64,000 bases of DNA. Source: Panopea generosa (taxonomy: Eukaryota; Mollusca; Bivalvia; Adapedonta; Hiatellidae). The stretch lies in the NCBI GenBank assembly GCA_029582155.1, contig CM055902.1, positions 15,202,086 to 15,266,085 of the forward strand, written 5' to 3'. The notes below the pieces were generated by a model. It was not told the origin of the DNA and ran no database searches. It worked only from the letters and a program-made list of their open reading frames with translations. Positions 56,044-64,000 of this stretch are shown here, piece after piece; position 1 is the first letter of the stretch, and each line of letters starts with the position of its first letter. Position numbers and translations under genes: made by a program.

Positions 56044-59000
56044 ATGGCAAAAAGTATCCGCAGTAAGAGGCGCAGGAAGATGAGGAGTGTGAAGAGAGAA
56101 AAGTATGGAAAGAAAGAATTGGAGCGTCTAAAAGGTGTGCTGGACAAAGCCGAAAAATCTGATGTGGAGATGAAGGAATTGTATACAGGTATGTAACGAT
56201 TGTCAATAATCCGACAGTCTGTGTATAGATGCATAGTTAATGACTTATTAATGTTTGCAGTCTTAAAGAGGTCTATACATTTTATGTCTACGAAATGATC
56301 CATAGTCAGAATGAAATCCAACATGTAGAAATCAGATTTTCTACAACACTTGTTACTTTTTGAAAATAAGTGTTCAAAAAGGTCGTCTATAAACATTTGT
56401 ATTCAAGATTGTTTTTAGTGGAGCCAAATCAGAAGATTTGTTGGGTTTTTTTTGTAGAATCCAATATTTTCACTTCAAATACGCTATTGTGAAACTCATC
56501 TTTCTATTTTTAGATGGAACCTACCGTATAAGGGGTGTTTTTTTTTTAAGTAAGATGGCAGGTTTATCTAGTCACTTTTATGCCCAGTAAGTGCACTACT
56601 TGTACAGGGAAACTCATGTTTCTTTAAAAATACAAAACATCTCTTATATAGTAGGCTCTTAGTAATCTATCTAAACAAAAATGACGTAATTTCACAATAG
56701 CATATTGGATTTATAGGAGAACTTGTTTCAACATTTTTGTTGTTTTGAAATATGCACAGGTCTTTGGGCATTCATTTCGGTCAATTCAGGTGGGAATTAT
56801 CCGATTAAGGATAGTTGTTGTAGCATTTGGATCGGGAAGCTATTTATTCCACAAAAACACTACATATTCCGACCACAAAATCCGTATTATAGAAGCAGAA
56901 AATAACATATGTTTCTGAACAAAATGTTCATGAAATAGCTTTATTTGTATTATAACAACCTTTAACTAATCAGTGTCACTGCTCCAGATAGGCTGCTTAT
57001 CAGCATTTATTACACAAAGAAAATCGACAAATATGTATAAGTTTTTTAATATGTGCTTTTTAAAAATGCAGATATTTTTCATTTCACGCATTTTTCTTGA
57101 TTTCCTTTACGTATTCCTGCGAGTGCAGATTCCAATTTAGTTCATTTAAAAACACAAAAAAACATGTATACTTAACCCTTTACTCCATAGATACGCATTT
57201 TCCTGCACAAATCACAGAAGGCCTTTGAAAACAGTGTAGGAAGAGTTAAGATTGCTCGTAACGAGCAATCTGAACACTTCCTGCACTGTTTTCCACTCTG
57301 TCAGTTAATATAAACATAATTCACCTAATAATTCAAAAGCCTTCTATATCAGAGGTGTCCAAATGGGTCTATATGAAGTAAAGGGTTAAAAATAGCTGTT
57401 ATGTATTTCCGTTTGACTGTATCATCATTTTGTTGTCAATAAAATATGACTGAAAATGCTTACATGAAATAAGAAGATAAAAATATTGAGCTTAACCCGT
57501 CTACTTTTGTCCTCGCAGTGAATTAATAAACTAGAGGCTATTGACTTTCTTGGAGCAAGTGTTTATTGATGTTGAGACAAATGTCGTTCAGGTAAAGAAA
57601 AAGCAATTCTGAACTATGGAATCGATAAAAAGTGATATACAATACATTAATAATGCAAATGTTATCTGTAAAGTTTGGATCTTTCTAAAATTCTTGCAAA
57701 CCTTTAAAATATTTTGCTGGATGGTCTCGGACCTTCATGTAAAATCTACTATTTGAAGCCCCTGTATAGGCTATTTGACATTTATTTATTACTCTATATT
57801 ATATATATGTAATTATAAAGTTTCTTAGATAATTATATAATTCTTTAACAAAGTCATTGATAAATTAAGTAGTTCTTGCCAATTTCCAATCTAAATGTAA
57901 ATAAAATGAGAAATTCTGTGAATGGAGATTTGAATTGAAGAGTTCATGTGAACAAATTGCATGGAATATGACACAATACATTGTTTATTATATAAATTAT
58001 GGAGCGTTAAAATTTGACTTGGTTACCAGAGGAAGCAAAGATCCATCGCCACTCTCCCCATCATTAAATAATTTGAAGAGCATTGTCTCATGACTACATC
58101 TCACTGTGGTGAAATTTTTATTCTTTTTTTAAAAGAAAAGGCTGAAAATAATATTTAAAACAGCTGTGACATTGTAAAGGAAATCTATATTTAATCATGT
58201 TTATTTTATAAAAGTTTGCCGCTACAGGGTGTAAATACAAACTCAAAATGGTTACTAAGCCATATAAAATCTCTGCCAACCTTCTAAATTGTTCATTTTA
58301 TCATTTGACTATTTTATTTATATTACTGAATATCTGCAATTAAAGTCTTTATATATATAATTTTGTTTTTGCATCTTGTTCTTTGTGTTTTTTAAACGTG
58401 ACATTATTTTCTTTCAGTGAAAACTGGGACAGATCTCAAGAAAGAAAAAGACACAGAAGGTAAGCGTATAAAGATATATTTATTTATCTGAAAATTTGTC
58501 AACAGTATCGAGTTCAAGTTTCTAGATCTGTTTTAAATGAGTCAAATGGTGTTATGCAGTTGTTGAGCGAAGAGCTTTAAGATCAGGGTATTCGTCCTCA
58601 GAACTATATTTAGGCAGCTTATGACATGTCGGGGTTCCAGCTCGTCAGTGGGAAATCTGGCAAATTGATTATTTTTCATGATTATTTTTAGCAGTTGTAC
58701 ACATTTAGTAATAAATTTGTTCCTGGCATGACACACTTTTCTCAGAAATAAATCTATTCTGTTTTCATTTATATGAAAGTTCTGTCTTTCTGTAAGAGAT
58801 TGTCATTGTCCTCAGTGGCCAAGTGATCCAAGGCGTTGTCTCAAATATCAATCACTATTTAAACTACCTCTCACCACTAAGGCCATGGGTTTGAGCCTAG
58901 TTTGGTTTAAAGTATTTATGTGAGGAAGATTACCAGTTACCAGCAAAAGAACAATGGTACTACTCGGATTCATTTTGAGGTCTTCCTCCACTGTTGCCAG

Positions 59001-60609
59001 GCCCAGTTCGCTCAGTTGGTAGCATGTCTGACTATCACTCCAGGAGTCAAGAGTCTGAATCCCCGTCTCCTTGAGGATTGATATAGAATTTTGTCGTTTG
59101 TCTCTCACCACTGATTCAAGTAGCAAAGTTATCAGTTACTTGTGGGGATGGGTGTGCTTGAGTACTGGTTAACCTTGCATGATCCCAGAAACGAGTGGTA
59201 AGATGAATTAATGGTCTGCACACCCTCGATGGTATAAAGGTTAACGAAGGTTAACAGATATCTTTAATATATTCATCATAATATAGACACCTTCATAAGA
59301 AAATTTTTCAAACTTTTATGACATAGATCTACAAGCTGTGTTAAAAAAATGCATGGACTTCGTAATATTTTCAACCTTTAATATAGCACATGAATAAAAA
59401 TTATATAACCATAAAAAGTAATATTGCCTTAATGCAATTGCCAAATTTTGTATCTATACTGAAATAGGTTATGTAGCAACAGGACTAGAAAATATGCATG
59501 TAATGGCTACCCGGAGCAGTTTGATGACGTCAACATCAAATGTTTGCAAAACATTCAACAGGCCAAATCACATCTTGTTAGAGTATTCACAGTGATCTTG
59601 GTTGCACTTCATACATATTTTTGCACCCATTTATCATACACATCTCTATAACACTCTTCTTTGAACTGTGTAATGATGCAATGAGTTTAAAACTGAAGTT
59701 CATGTAGATTTGACTGGTTAAAATTTTCAAATTGATGACGTCGTCGGACTGCTCTGGTTAGACATTACATGCATATTTTCTAGCGCTGTTGCTACGTTAC
59801 GGTATTTGATATCAATATGAAATTTGGCAGTTGCATTTATATGAACTGTCATTTTTATGGCAATGTATTTTTTATTAATGAGTTAAATGTTGAAAATATT
59901 ACAAAAGGCCACATATTTTTTAGCACAGCTCATACATCGGTTTAATTAACATTAAATTCATGATAATTTTAATATAAATACTATTTTTGTTCTTATACTG
60001 ATCAATGCTAGTGGAACACTGAAAGTATATTTATGACTTTTTTGTACAATTAACCCTTTACTCAATAGATACGCGTTTTCCCCCACCAATCACAGAAGCT
60101 CTTTGAAAACAGTGCAGGAAGAGTTAAGATTACTCGTAACGAGAATCTGAACACTTCCTGCACTGTTTTCCACTCTGTCAGTTAATATAAACATAATTCA
60201 CCCAATAATTCAAAAGCCTTCTATATTAGGTTTCCAAAGGCGTCTAAATGAAGTAAAGAGTTAAATGTTACATTTCAGTAACAGGTCCCAAATCCAGTGC
60301 TCCTTTTGAATGGCACTTAATAAGGATGACCATGTTCTGTTGAGTAAACAATTTACTTTGCTGTATCACTGATGAATCTTCAATTATCGAAGCAACTGTT
60401 TAATCTGTCTTATGTGCTAATGGTAACAATGATGTTATTTATTCTTAGACACCATGGACACAGCAAAGCCTAAACAGAAAGTCAACTTAAAGACTTTAAA
60501 GAACGAGCACGGTAACTATCCAGTGTGGATGAACCAGAGAAAAGTGAAGAATTTTAAAAAACAGCAAAAAAAGACAAAAGAAAGGTCAAATAAGGGCAAG
60601 AAAAAATGA
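56044..60609 (+). CDS. LLPH: LLPH, LLP homologue (LAPS18-like nucleolar protein), 115 aa, 3 coding exons
   Basis: Exons 56044-56188, 58418-58459 and 60449-60609 (stop TGA 60607-60609) join in phases 1 and 1; 348 nt, no internal stop. The N terminus MAKSIRSKRRRKMRSVKREK and the C-terminal NLKTLKNEHGNYPVWMNQRK are the two conserved blocks of the family. It ends in a Lys-rich tail (KKQQKKTKERSNKGKKK). The length is close to the roughly 130 residues of human LLPH. Family members are small, very basic nucleolar proteins linked to 60S ribosomal subunit maturation. The Aplysia member (ApLLP/LAPS18) was described in learning-related synaptic facilitation. The ATG directly follows an acceptor (TTTTTAG|ATG), so a 5' UTR exon must lie upstream. 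The middle exon is only 42 nt. Confidence 0.93.
56189..58417 (+). other. LLPH intron 1 of the coding region
   Basis: 2.2 kb, GT-AG, phase 1. It holds the first piggyBac-type MITE (57176-57385); otherwise unrecognised AT-rich DNA. Confidence 0.85.
57176..57385 (+). mobile_element. piggyBac-type MITE, copy 1
   Basis: 210 bp, bounded by TTAA target duplications at 57172-57175 and 57386-57389. Termini CCCTTTACT and AGTAAAGGG are near-perfect inverted repeats (plus-strand right end GAAGTAAAGGG). An internal hairpin has nested arms: GAAAACAGTG..AGGAAG / CTTCCTGCACTGTTTTC outside and GATTGCTCG / CGAGCAATC at the apex. No transposase. TTAA duplication and CCC-type ends are hallmarks of piggyBac elements. 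Confidence 0.9.
58418..58459 (+). CDS. LLPH: LLPH micro-exon (middle coding exon)
   Basis: 42 nt encoding KTGTDLKKEKDTE with shared Val and Asp codons at the junctions. Acceptor TTTCTTTCAG, donor GAAG|GTAAGC. Poorly conserved acidic/basic linker of the family; symmetrical phase 1-1, so skipping would keep the frame. Confidence 0.85.
58815..58997 (+). repeat. tRNA-like SINE, family C
   Basis: CAGTGGCCAAGTGATCCAAGGCG, ACCTCTCACCACTAAGGCCATGGGTTTGAGCC (B-box-like), GTGAGGAAGATTACCAGTTACC and GGTCTTCCTCCACTGTTG. Parallels 62495-62660. Confidence 0.75.
58998..59255 (+). repeat. tRNA-derived SINE, family B
   Basis: Head GCCCAGTTCGCTCAGTTGGTAG ... GAGTCTGAATCCCCG. Body: GATTGATATAGAATTTTG, TGTCTCTCACCACTGATTCAAG, CAGTTACTTGTGGGGATGGGTGTG, ATGATCCCAGAAACGAG. 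Same family as 40340-40595 and 29535-29758. Confidence 0.85.
59290..59990. mobile_element. Long foldback (inverted-repeat) element
   Basis: The left arm about 59290-59560 and right arm about 59700-59990 are inverted copies. Examples: GTAGCAAC..GGACTAGAAAATATGCATGTAATG (59472) against CATTACATGCATATTTTCTAG (59765), and GCAATTGCCAAATTT (59437) against AAATTTGGCAGTTGC (59821). TGATGACGTC sits near the inner end of both arms. The central spacer is about 140 bp. Non-coding; a MITE or foldback element. Confidence 0.85.
60054..60260 (+). mobile_element. piggyBac-type MITE, copy 2
   Basis: 207 bp, flanked by TTAA at 60050-60053 and 60261-60264, left end CCCTTTACT. The right end reads GTAAAGAG, with the terminal GGG mutated to GAG. 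Strongly similar to copy 1 throughout, including the GAAAACAGTGCAGGAAGAG ... CACTTCCTGCACTGTTTTCC hairpin. The apex has lost bases (ATTACTCGTAACGAGAATC). Same orientation as copy 1. Confidence 0.9.
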
Positions 60610-60659
60610 AGGGAAGAATGATGTAGTAACTGACCAAAAAAATGGACATGAGAATAGTT

Positions 60660-60747
60660 GAGTTACTTGAGTATTAGTCACTTATCTACAGTGACTATTA
60701 GTCACTTATCTACAGTGACTATTAGTCACTTATCTACAGTGACTATG
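60660..60747 (+). repeat. 24-bp tandem repeat, three units
   Basis: ATTAGTCACTTATCTACAGT then GACT repeated three times, 50 bases after the LLPH stop codon, so probably within the 3' UTR. Confidence 0.9.
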
Positions 60748-61339
60748 TATGCAAAATTGCAAATTATGTTTAATCTAAAATTTCTAAACGAACATATCAG
60801 TAATTAGCAATTGGGTACATGCATGATTCGTGATTTGTCTCCAGTGGGAGCCTTCATTGTGATTTGTCTACATCGTGATTTGTCTCCTTCAAAATAATGT
60901 AAAGAGTTTTTTTGTTGACATTAATGATTGATGTCCTCTGTATTTGCCTACATATACCGGTATTTAAATGAACGGGTGAAAAAATTAAAATGGGGAATTC
61001 TTTCAAATTGATTCTCATGAAAATTAGCAGAATTACTTATATAGATCGATTGATTTTGGAAATATGATTTGACATATATATGTTTAAGATTTTACATAAA
61101 CTGTATATGATTTGACATATATGTGTTTAAGATTTGATATATATGTGTATATTTTACATATACGAGTATATGTATGTGTCAAGCTGCGTAATCAGTGATG
61201 TAAATTTGTAAATACTCTATTAAAAAAACAAATTATACCAATGTGTTTGTATCATTTCAATATATCTTATCCATTGAACTGTTCTTATGCAAGTGTGTTA
61301 CTGTTGTAATTGTATTTTATTTAGTTTATACTATTTTAT
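60748..61339. other. Probable LLPH 3' flank, nothing recognised
   Basis: A GATTTGACATATATRTGTTTAA phrase is repeated three times around 61063-61140. No clear poly(A) signal could be assigned to LLPH. Confidence 0.4.
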
Positions 61340-61510
61340 TTAGGATTGATTGCAAAGAAAGCTTAGAGCTTTATATAAATCACTCTCAAGTCCGTGTTTT
61401 GTATACAATCAGTCATTTTACGAGGTCGTCAAAACGAGCATGGGATATCAAACTTTCAACCCATAGCATGAGCAGCCAGCACTCTATCCACTGAACTACC
61501 ATTCCACTTG
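61340..61510 (-). repeat. SINE fragment, inverted
   Basis: Plus strand: TTGATTGCAAAGAAAGCTTAGAGCTTTATATAAATCACTCTCAAGTC, then CAACCCATAGCATGAGC and AGCACTCTATCCACTGAACTACC (inverted A-box-like). The same TTGATTGCGAAGAAAGCTC...CACTCTCAAGTC opening occurs at 63452. Confidence 0.7.
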
Positions 61511-62289
61511 TCTACTGTTCGGGATGCTTATTTCAGCAAAATGTTTTTAGCATATATTAAGACAACAGTGACAATGTGGCAATTTTAGTTACCGGTAATA
61601 TCATTTTAACTATTATTTCAGAAATTTATATATCTACACGATGCAGATATGAAATATGCATAATCCAGTATATGTGCAAACCCGTAATTTCTATTTTGAA
61701 AAACTGATGTAACGCATTATACCTTGCATACTCACATAATTATTTTGACCAAAAAAAAATTTGGCATCAATTTAAGAATTTTTATTTTAAATACTAAAAT
61801 ATATAAATGATTTTTTTATCATAAAGTGTCAGACAGGATATAAATTCCAACCTGTCTTAAGCAGTCGGTCAAGGGAAGGAGATCTTGGATAGTAAGAAAC
61901 AATGGTTAATGAATGGATTGGATTGATAAACATAAACTTGCAAAATACCTATCCCCTGTATCGGAATGAACTGATAAAGAAAATAAAATCAGTGGAGTCT
62001 CTTTCTTTCTTTCCTTCTCTTCAACCAATACTCTCTTTTTTATTTTTTGAAATATTCTGAATAAACCATTATTTCTTTAATCAATTTTTGCATATTTGGC
62101 CAAATTGAAATTATTTCGGAATAATATGATAAAGTCTATAAGAAATGTAAAATAACTGTTATGGAAGCAGGTTTACACAAGCTTCTAAAGCTTCTTTCTG
62201 TACCTTTTCCATGTAATTCGTTAAACGTATGACTTTATTGTGAAATGTATGCTAAATATATGTACTTATGTGAATAAAATATTGTTTAA
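61511..62289. other. Intergenic DNA, nothing firmly recognised
   Basis: 61850-61885 (CCAACCTGTCTTAAGCAGTC) is probably a fragment of the 55.3-kb dispersed repeat. Confidence 0.4.
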
Positions 62290-62415
62290 ACTAAGGGAAG
62301 GAGAAAAAGTGGCCTTTTAAGCAGGTTGTTGCTCTGAAAGAATAGAAATAGGAAATGTGCATAGTTGTGGCTGCTTAATAGAGAAGACTGCTGACACAGG
62401 TTTTACTGTATAATA
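62290..62415 (+). repeat. Dispersed repeat, same family as the 55.3-kb palindrome arms
   Basis: GGAAGGAGAAAAAGTGGCCTTTTAAGCAGGTTGTTG, GAATAGAAATAGGAAATGTG, TGGCTGCTTAATAGAGAAGACTGC and CACAGGTTTTACTGTA follow the same order as 55260-55420. Confidence 0.8.
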
Positions 62416-62494
62416 CTTGGAAATCAATATCGTCAAATGGCTATACTGTACCGCCAAAGATGTGCATATTGATTTGATGTGTGGAGAGTTCTCT

Positions 62495-62665
62495 GTGGTC
62501 TAAGGTGCCATCACAAGATCATTTACCTCACACCACTTAGGTTGTAGGTTCGAGTCCAACTCGGTACAATAAAGGTTGTGAGAAAGTTTGCCAGTTACTT
62601 GCGGAAGGACACTGGCTCTATGTGGATACATTGAGGTATTCCTCCACCATTAAAACTGGATATGT
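62495..62665 (+). repeat. tRNA-like SINE, family C
   Basis: GGTCTAAGGTGCCATCACAAG, CACCACTTAGGTTGTAGGTTCGAGTCC (B box), GTGAGAAAGTTTGCCAGTTACTTGC and GAGGTATTCCTCCACCATTA. Parallels 58815-58997. Confidence 0.8.
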
Positions 62666-62914
62666 CATTTATAACCTGAAATGTGTTGATAATGTGTTGT
62701 TAAACCCCATTCAACTTAAAAGAAACTGATGCACGATCAGGAGTTAAATTAGATTTCTTCATAGCTGCAAGTCCCTTTAATTGTTCTTTCTATTGGAAGT
62801 AAAGAAAAGTGGTTTTCATTAGAAAATTGGTTGAGAGAAGGATATTTCAAGATGACCCTGTGTGTTTATGAACAGTAAACATCAACCAAACAGAGGTTAT
62901 AACAGACGTGCAAT

Positions 62915-63105
62915 ATTTTGATTTATGTGGCAATATTTTGACATTATGTGGCAATATTTTGGCATTGTGGCAACATTTTGGCATTATGTGGCAGCATCTT
63001 GACATCATGTGGCAACATTTTGACATTATGTGGCAGCATCTTGACATCATGTGGCAACATTTTGACATTATGTGGCAACATTTTGACATTATGTGACAAC
63101 ATTAT
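62915..63105 (+). repeat. 21-bp minisatellite, about nine units
   Basis: Unit ATGTGGCAACATTTTGACATT with variants CAATATTTTGGCATT and CAGCATCTTGACATC; the last variant alternates in the middle. It gives false 7-residue-repeat frames on both strands (MWQHFDI and its antisense). Unrelated in sequence to the 21-bp array at 50.8 kb. Confidence 0.95.
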
Positions 63106-63435
63106 AAAGTAACAAACACCCAACCTCTCATATTTAAAAATTTATTTGGATGGACAATTTGTTATCACAATATTATAAATAAACCTTAAAAGCATTCCCT
63201 GTGAATTGGTAAGACAAAACAAATAAAAAATAATCAAACTATAAAATATACATGTAAAGAATTCACAGACAGTCACATTACCGTAACTGATTATATAAAT
63301 TTTATCTTGATCATTGTGCACTCCAATAAACTGCCAAATGTTCACATTCACATATATAGTACCTAATATATGCCTTCTTGCAACATTCTTGATTCACAGC
63401 GATCCTTTTCTTGCCATCGCCTGTGTATTAGTTTT
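63106..63435. other. Intergenic DNA, nothing recognised
   Basis: The overlapping frames here have no recognisable domain. Confidence 0.4.
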
Positions 63436-63439
63436 TACT

Positions 63440-63610
63440 AATCTATTTAGCTTGATTGCGAAGAAAGCTCAAAGCTTATATGAACCACTCTCAAGTCTGC
63501 TTCCTGAGTAGAACCGGCACTGAGTGTTGTTTTTGAGGGGCATTGGGTGGAGCTGGGAATCAAACATGCAACCTCTGGCACAAGCGGAAAATACTCTTAA
63601 GAACTATTCT
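63440..63610 (-). repeat. SINE fragment, inverted
   Basis: TTGATTGCGAAGAAAGCTCAAAGC, CACTCTCAAGTCTGCTTCC, GTAGAACCGGCACTGAGTGTTG and GGGAATCAAACATGCAACC (inverted B-box-like). Same family as 61340-61510. Confidence 0.7.
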
Positions 63611-64000
63611 ACATTCCCACTTGATTGATACACTACCGTACATGTGTATTGAATGTGGGGGAGATAACAAATAAATGGGACGACAATCATTTAAAGGACT
63701 TGTCTTCAACAGAGATCGTAACCAAGATTCCATTCCCAAAACTTGTTTATTATTAGAGAGAATTATATGGAACCTTAAAGTAGATGAAAATGATCAACCT
63801 CTGTGTTATTTCGGTGGTGCCAAATGAGTGATGGCAAGAATAGGATCACAGTAACTTGTGCATGTCACAGGAGATGAAATACAGTATTGAATAGAAATTG
63901 CTAAAACTTTGAAATATCTGCTGCAGGTTCCAGGTTCATTCTGCATATTCATTTGCTAATGTGACGTTTCTTCAATCTGCTGTATGTTAATTTGAGCCAG
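63611..64000. other. Intergenic DNA, nothing recognised
   Basis: No gene, RNA or repeat boundary could be supported before the window ends. Confidence 0.4.

Larger units (their letters stand above)
58460..60448 (+). other. LLPH intron 2 of the coding region
   Basis: 2.0 kb, GT-AG, phase 1. Almost entirely made of insertions: two SINE-like units (58815-59255), a foldback element (about 59290-59990) and the second MITE (60054-60260). Confidence 0.85.

Noticed and set aside
56040-56396. 118-codon minus-strand frame overlapping LLPH exon 1
   Set aside because: Antisense shadow of the Lys/Arg-rich LLPH coding sequence.
62847-63096. Frames with a CCHIMSK or MWQHFDI heptad
   Set aside because: Readings of a 21-bp minisatellite; the apparent heptads are not coiled coils.

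Overview
The window looks like nuclear DNA of a bivalve mollusc. Genes have many introns with GT-AG junctions, the intergenic DNA is AT-rich, and it is crowded with repeat types I associate with bivalves: tRNA-headed SINEs, CCTTGACCTTTGA-type tandem repeats, TCCGTCCGTC-containing dispersed repeats, minisatellites, LINEs and degenerate DNA transposons. The species call is an inference; nothing here names the species. Most open frames of 60-200 codons lie in tandem repeats or repeat remnants and are not genes.

Two host genes can be reconstructed exon by exon. (1) 25772-40879, plus strand: nine coding exons with consistent intron phases join into 2026 codons. The order is HEPN (DZIP3-like) - CARD - unrecognised module - SAM - AlbA_2/Schlafen-like - SAMD9-type P-loop NTPase - TPR-like helices - OB-like C terminus - disordered tail with a short repeat and a polybasic end. 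This is a SAMD9/SAMD9L homologue carrying two N-terminal modules (HEPN and CARD) that, as I know the family, vertebrate SAMD9 lacks. It is the most interesting object in the window and is probably an innate-immune STAND-type sensor/effector. (2) 56044-60609, plus strand: LLPH (LLP homologue, the LAPS18/ApLLP family first described in Aplysia), three coding exons, 115 residues. Its large introns hold two piggyBac-type MITEs, a long foldback element and SINEs.

Layout. 0-4 kb: a possible minus-strand exon and a broken Ty3/Gypsy retroelement. 4-5.2 kb: a SINE and a small uncharacterised frame. 7-8.3 kb and 22-22.5 kb: two copies of a promoter-like segment. 9.9-12.3 kb: an element with terminal inverted repeats and a 168-bp tandem array. 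12.6-15.3 kb: SINE and dispersed repeats. 15.8-17.7 kb: a decayed, intron-bearing DDE transposase with a SWIM finger, minus strand. 19.8-21 kb: a 48-bp minisatellite. 23.4-25.2 kb: a paralogous copy of the 14.4-15.2 plus 19.8-21.8 kb repeat. 25.4-40.9 kb: the SAMD9-like gene. 41-45 kb: dispersed repeats. 45.1-47 kb: a 5'-truncated LINE with a long intact frame. 47.6-51.5 kb: 26-bp and 21-bp minisatellites. 51.6-53.4 kb: two LINE remnants. 54-55.9 kb: SINE and a palindromic repeat pair. 56-60.6 kb: LLPH. 60.6-64 kb: SINE fragments and a 21-bp minisatellite.

The two host genes have no evident functional link. The SAMD9-like protein would act in cytosolic or nuclear nucleic-acid defence or translation control. 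LLPH is a nucleolar factor of large ribosomal subunit maturation.
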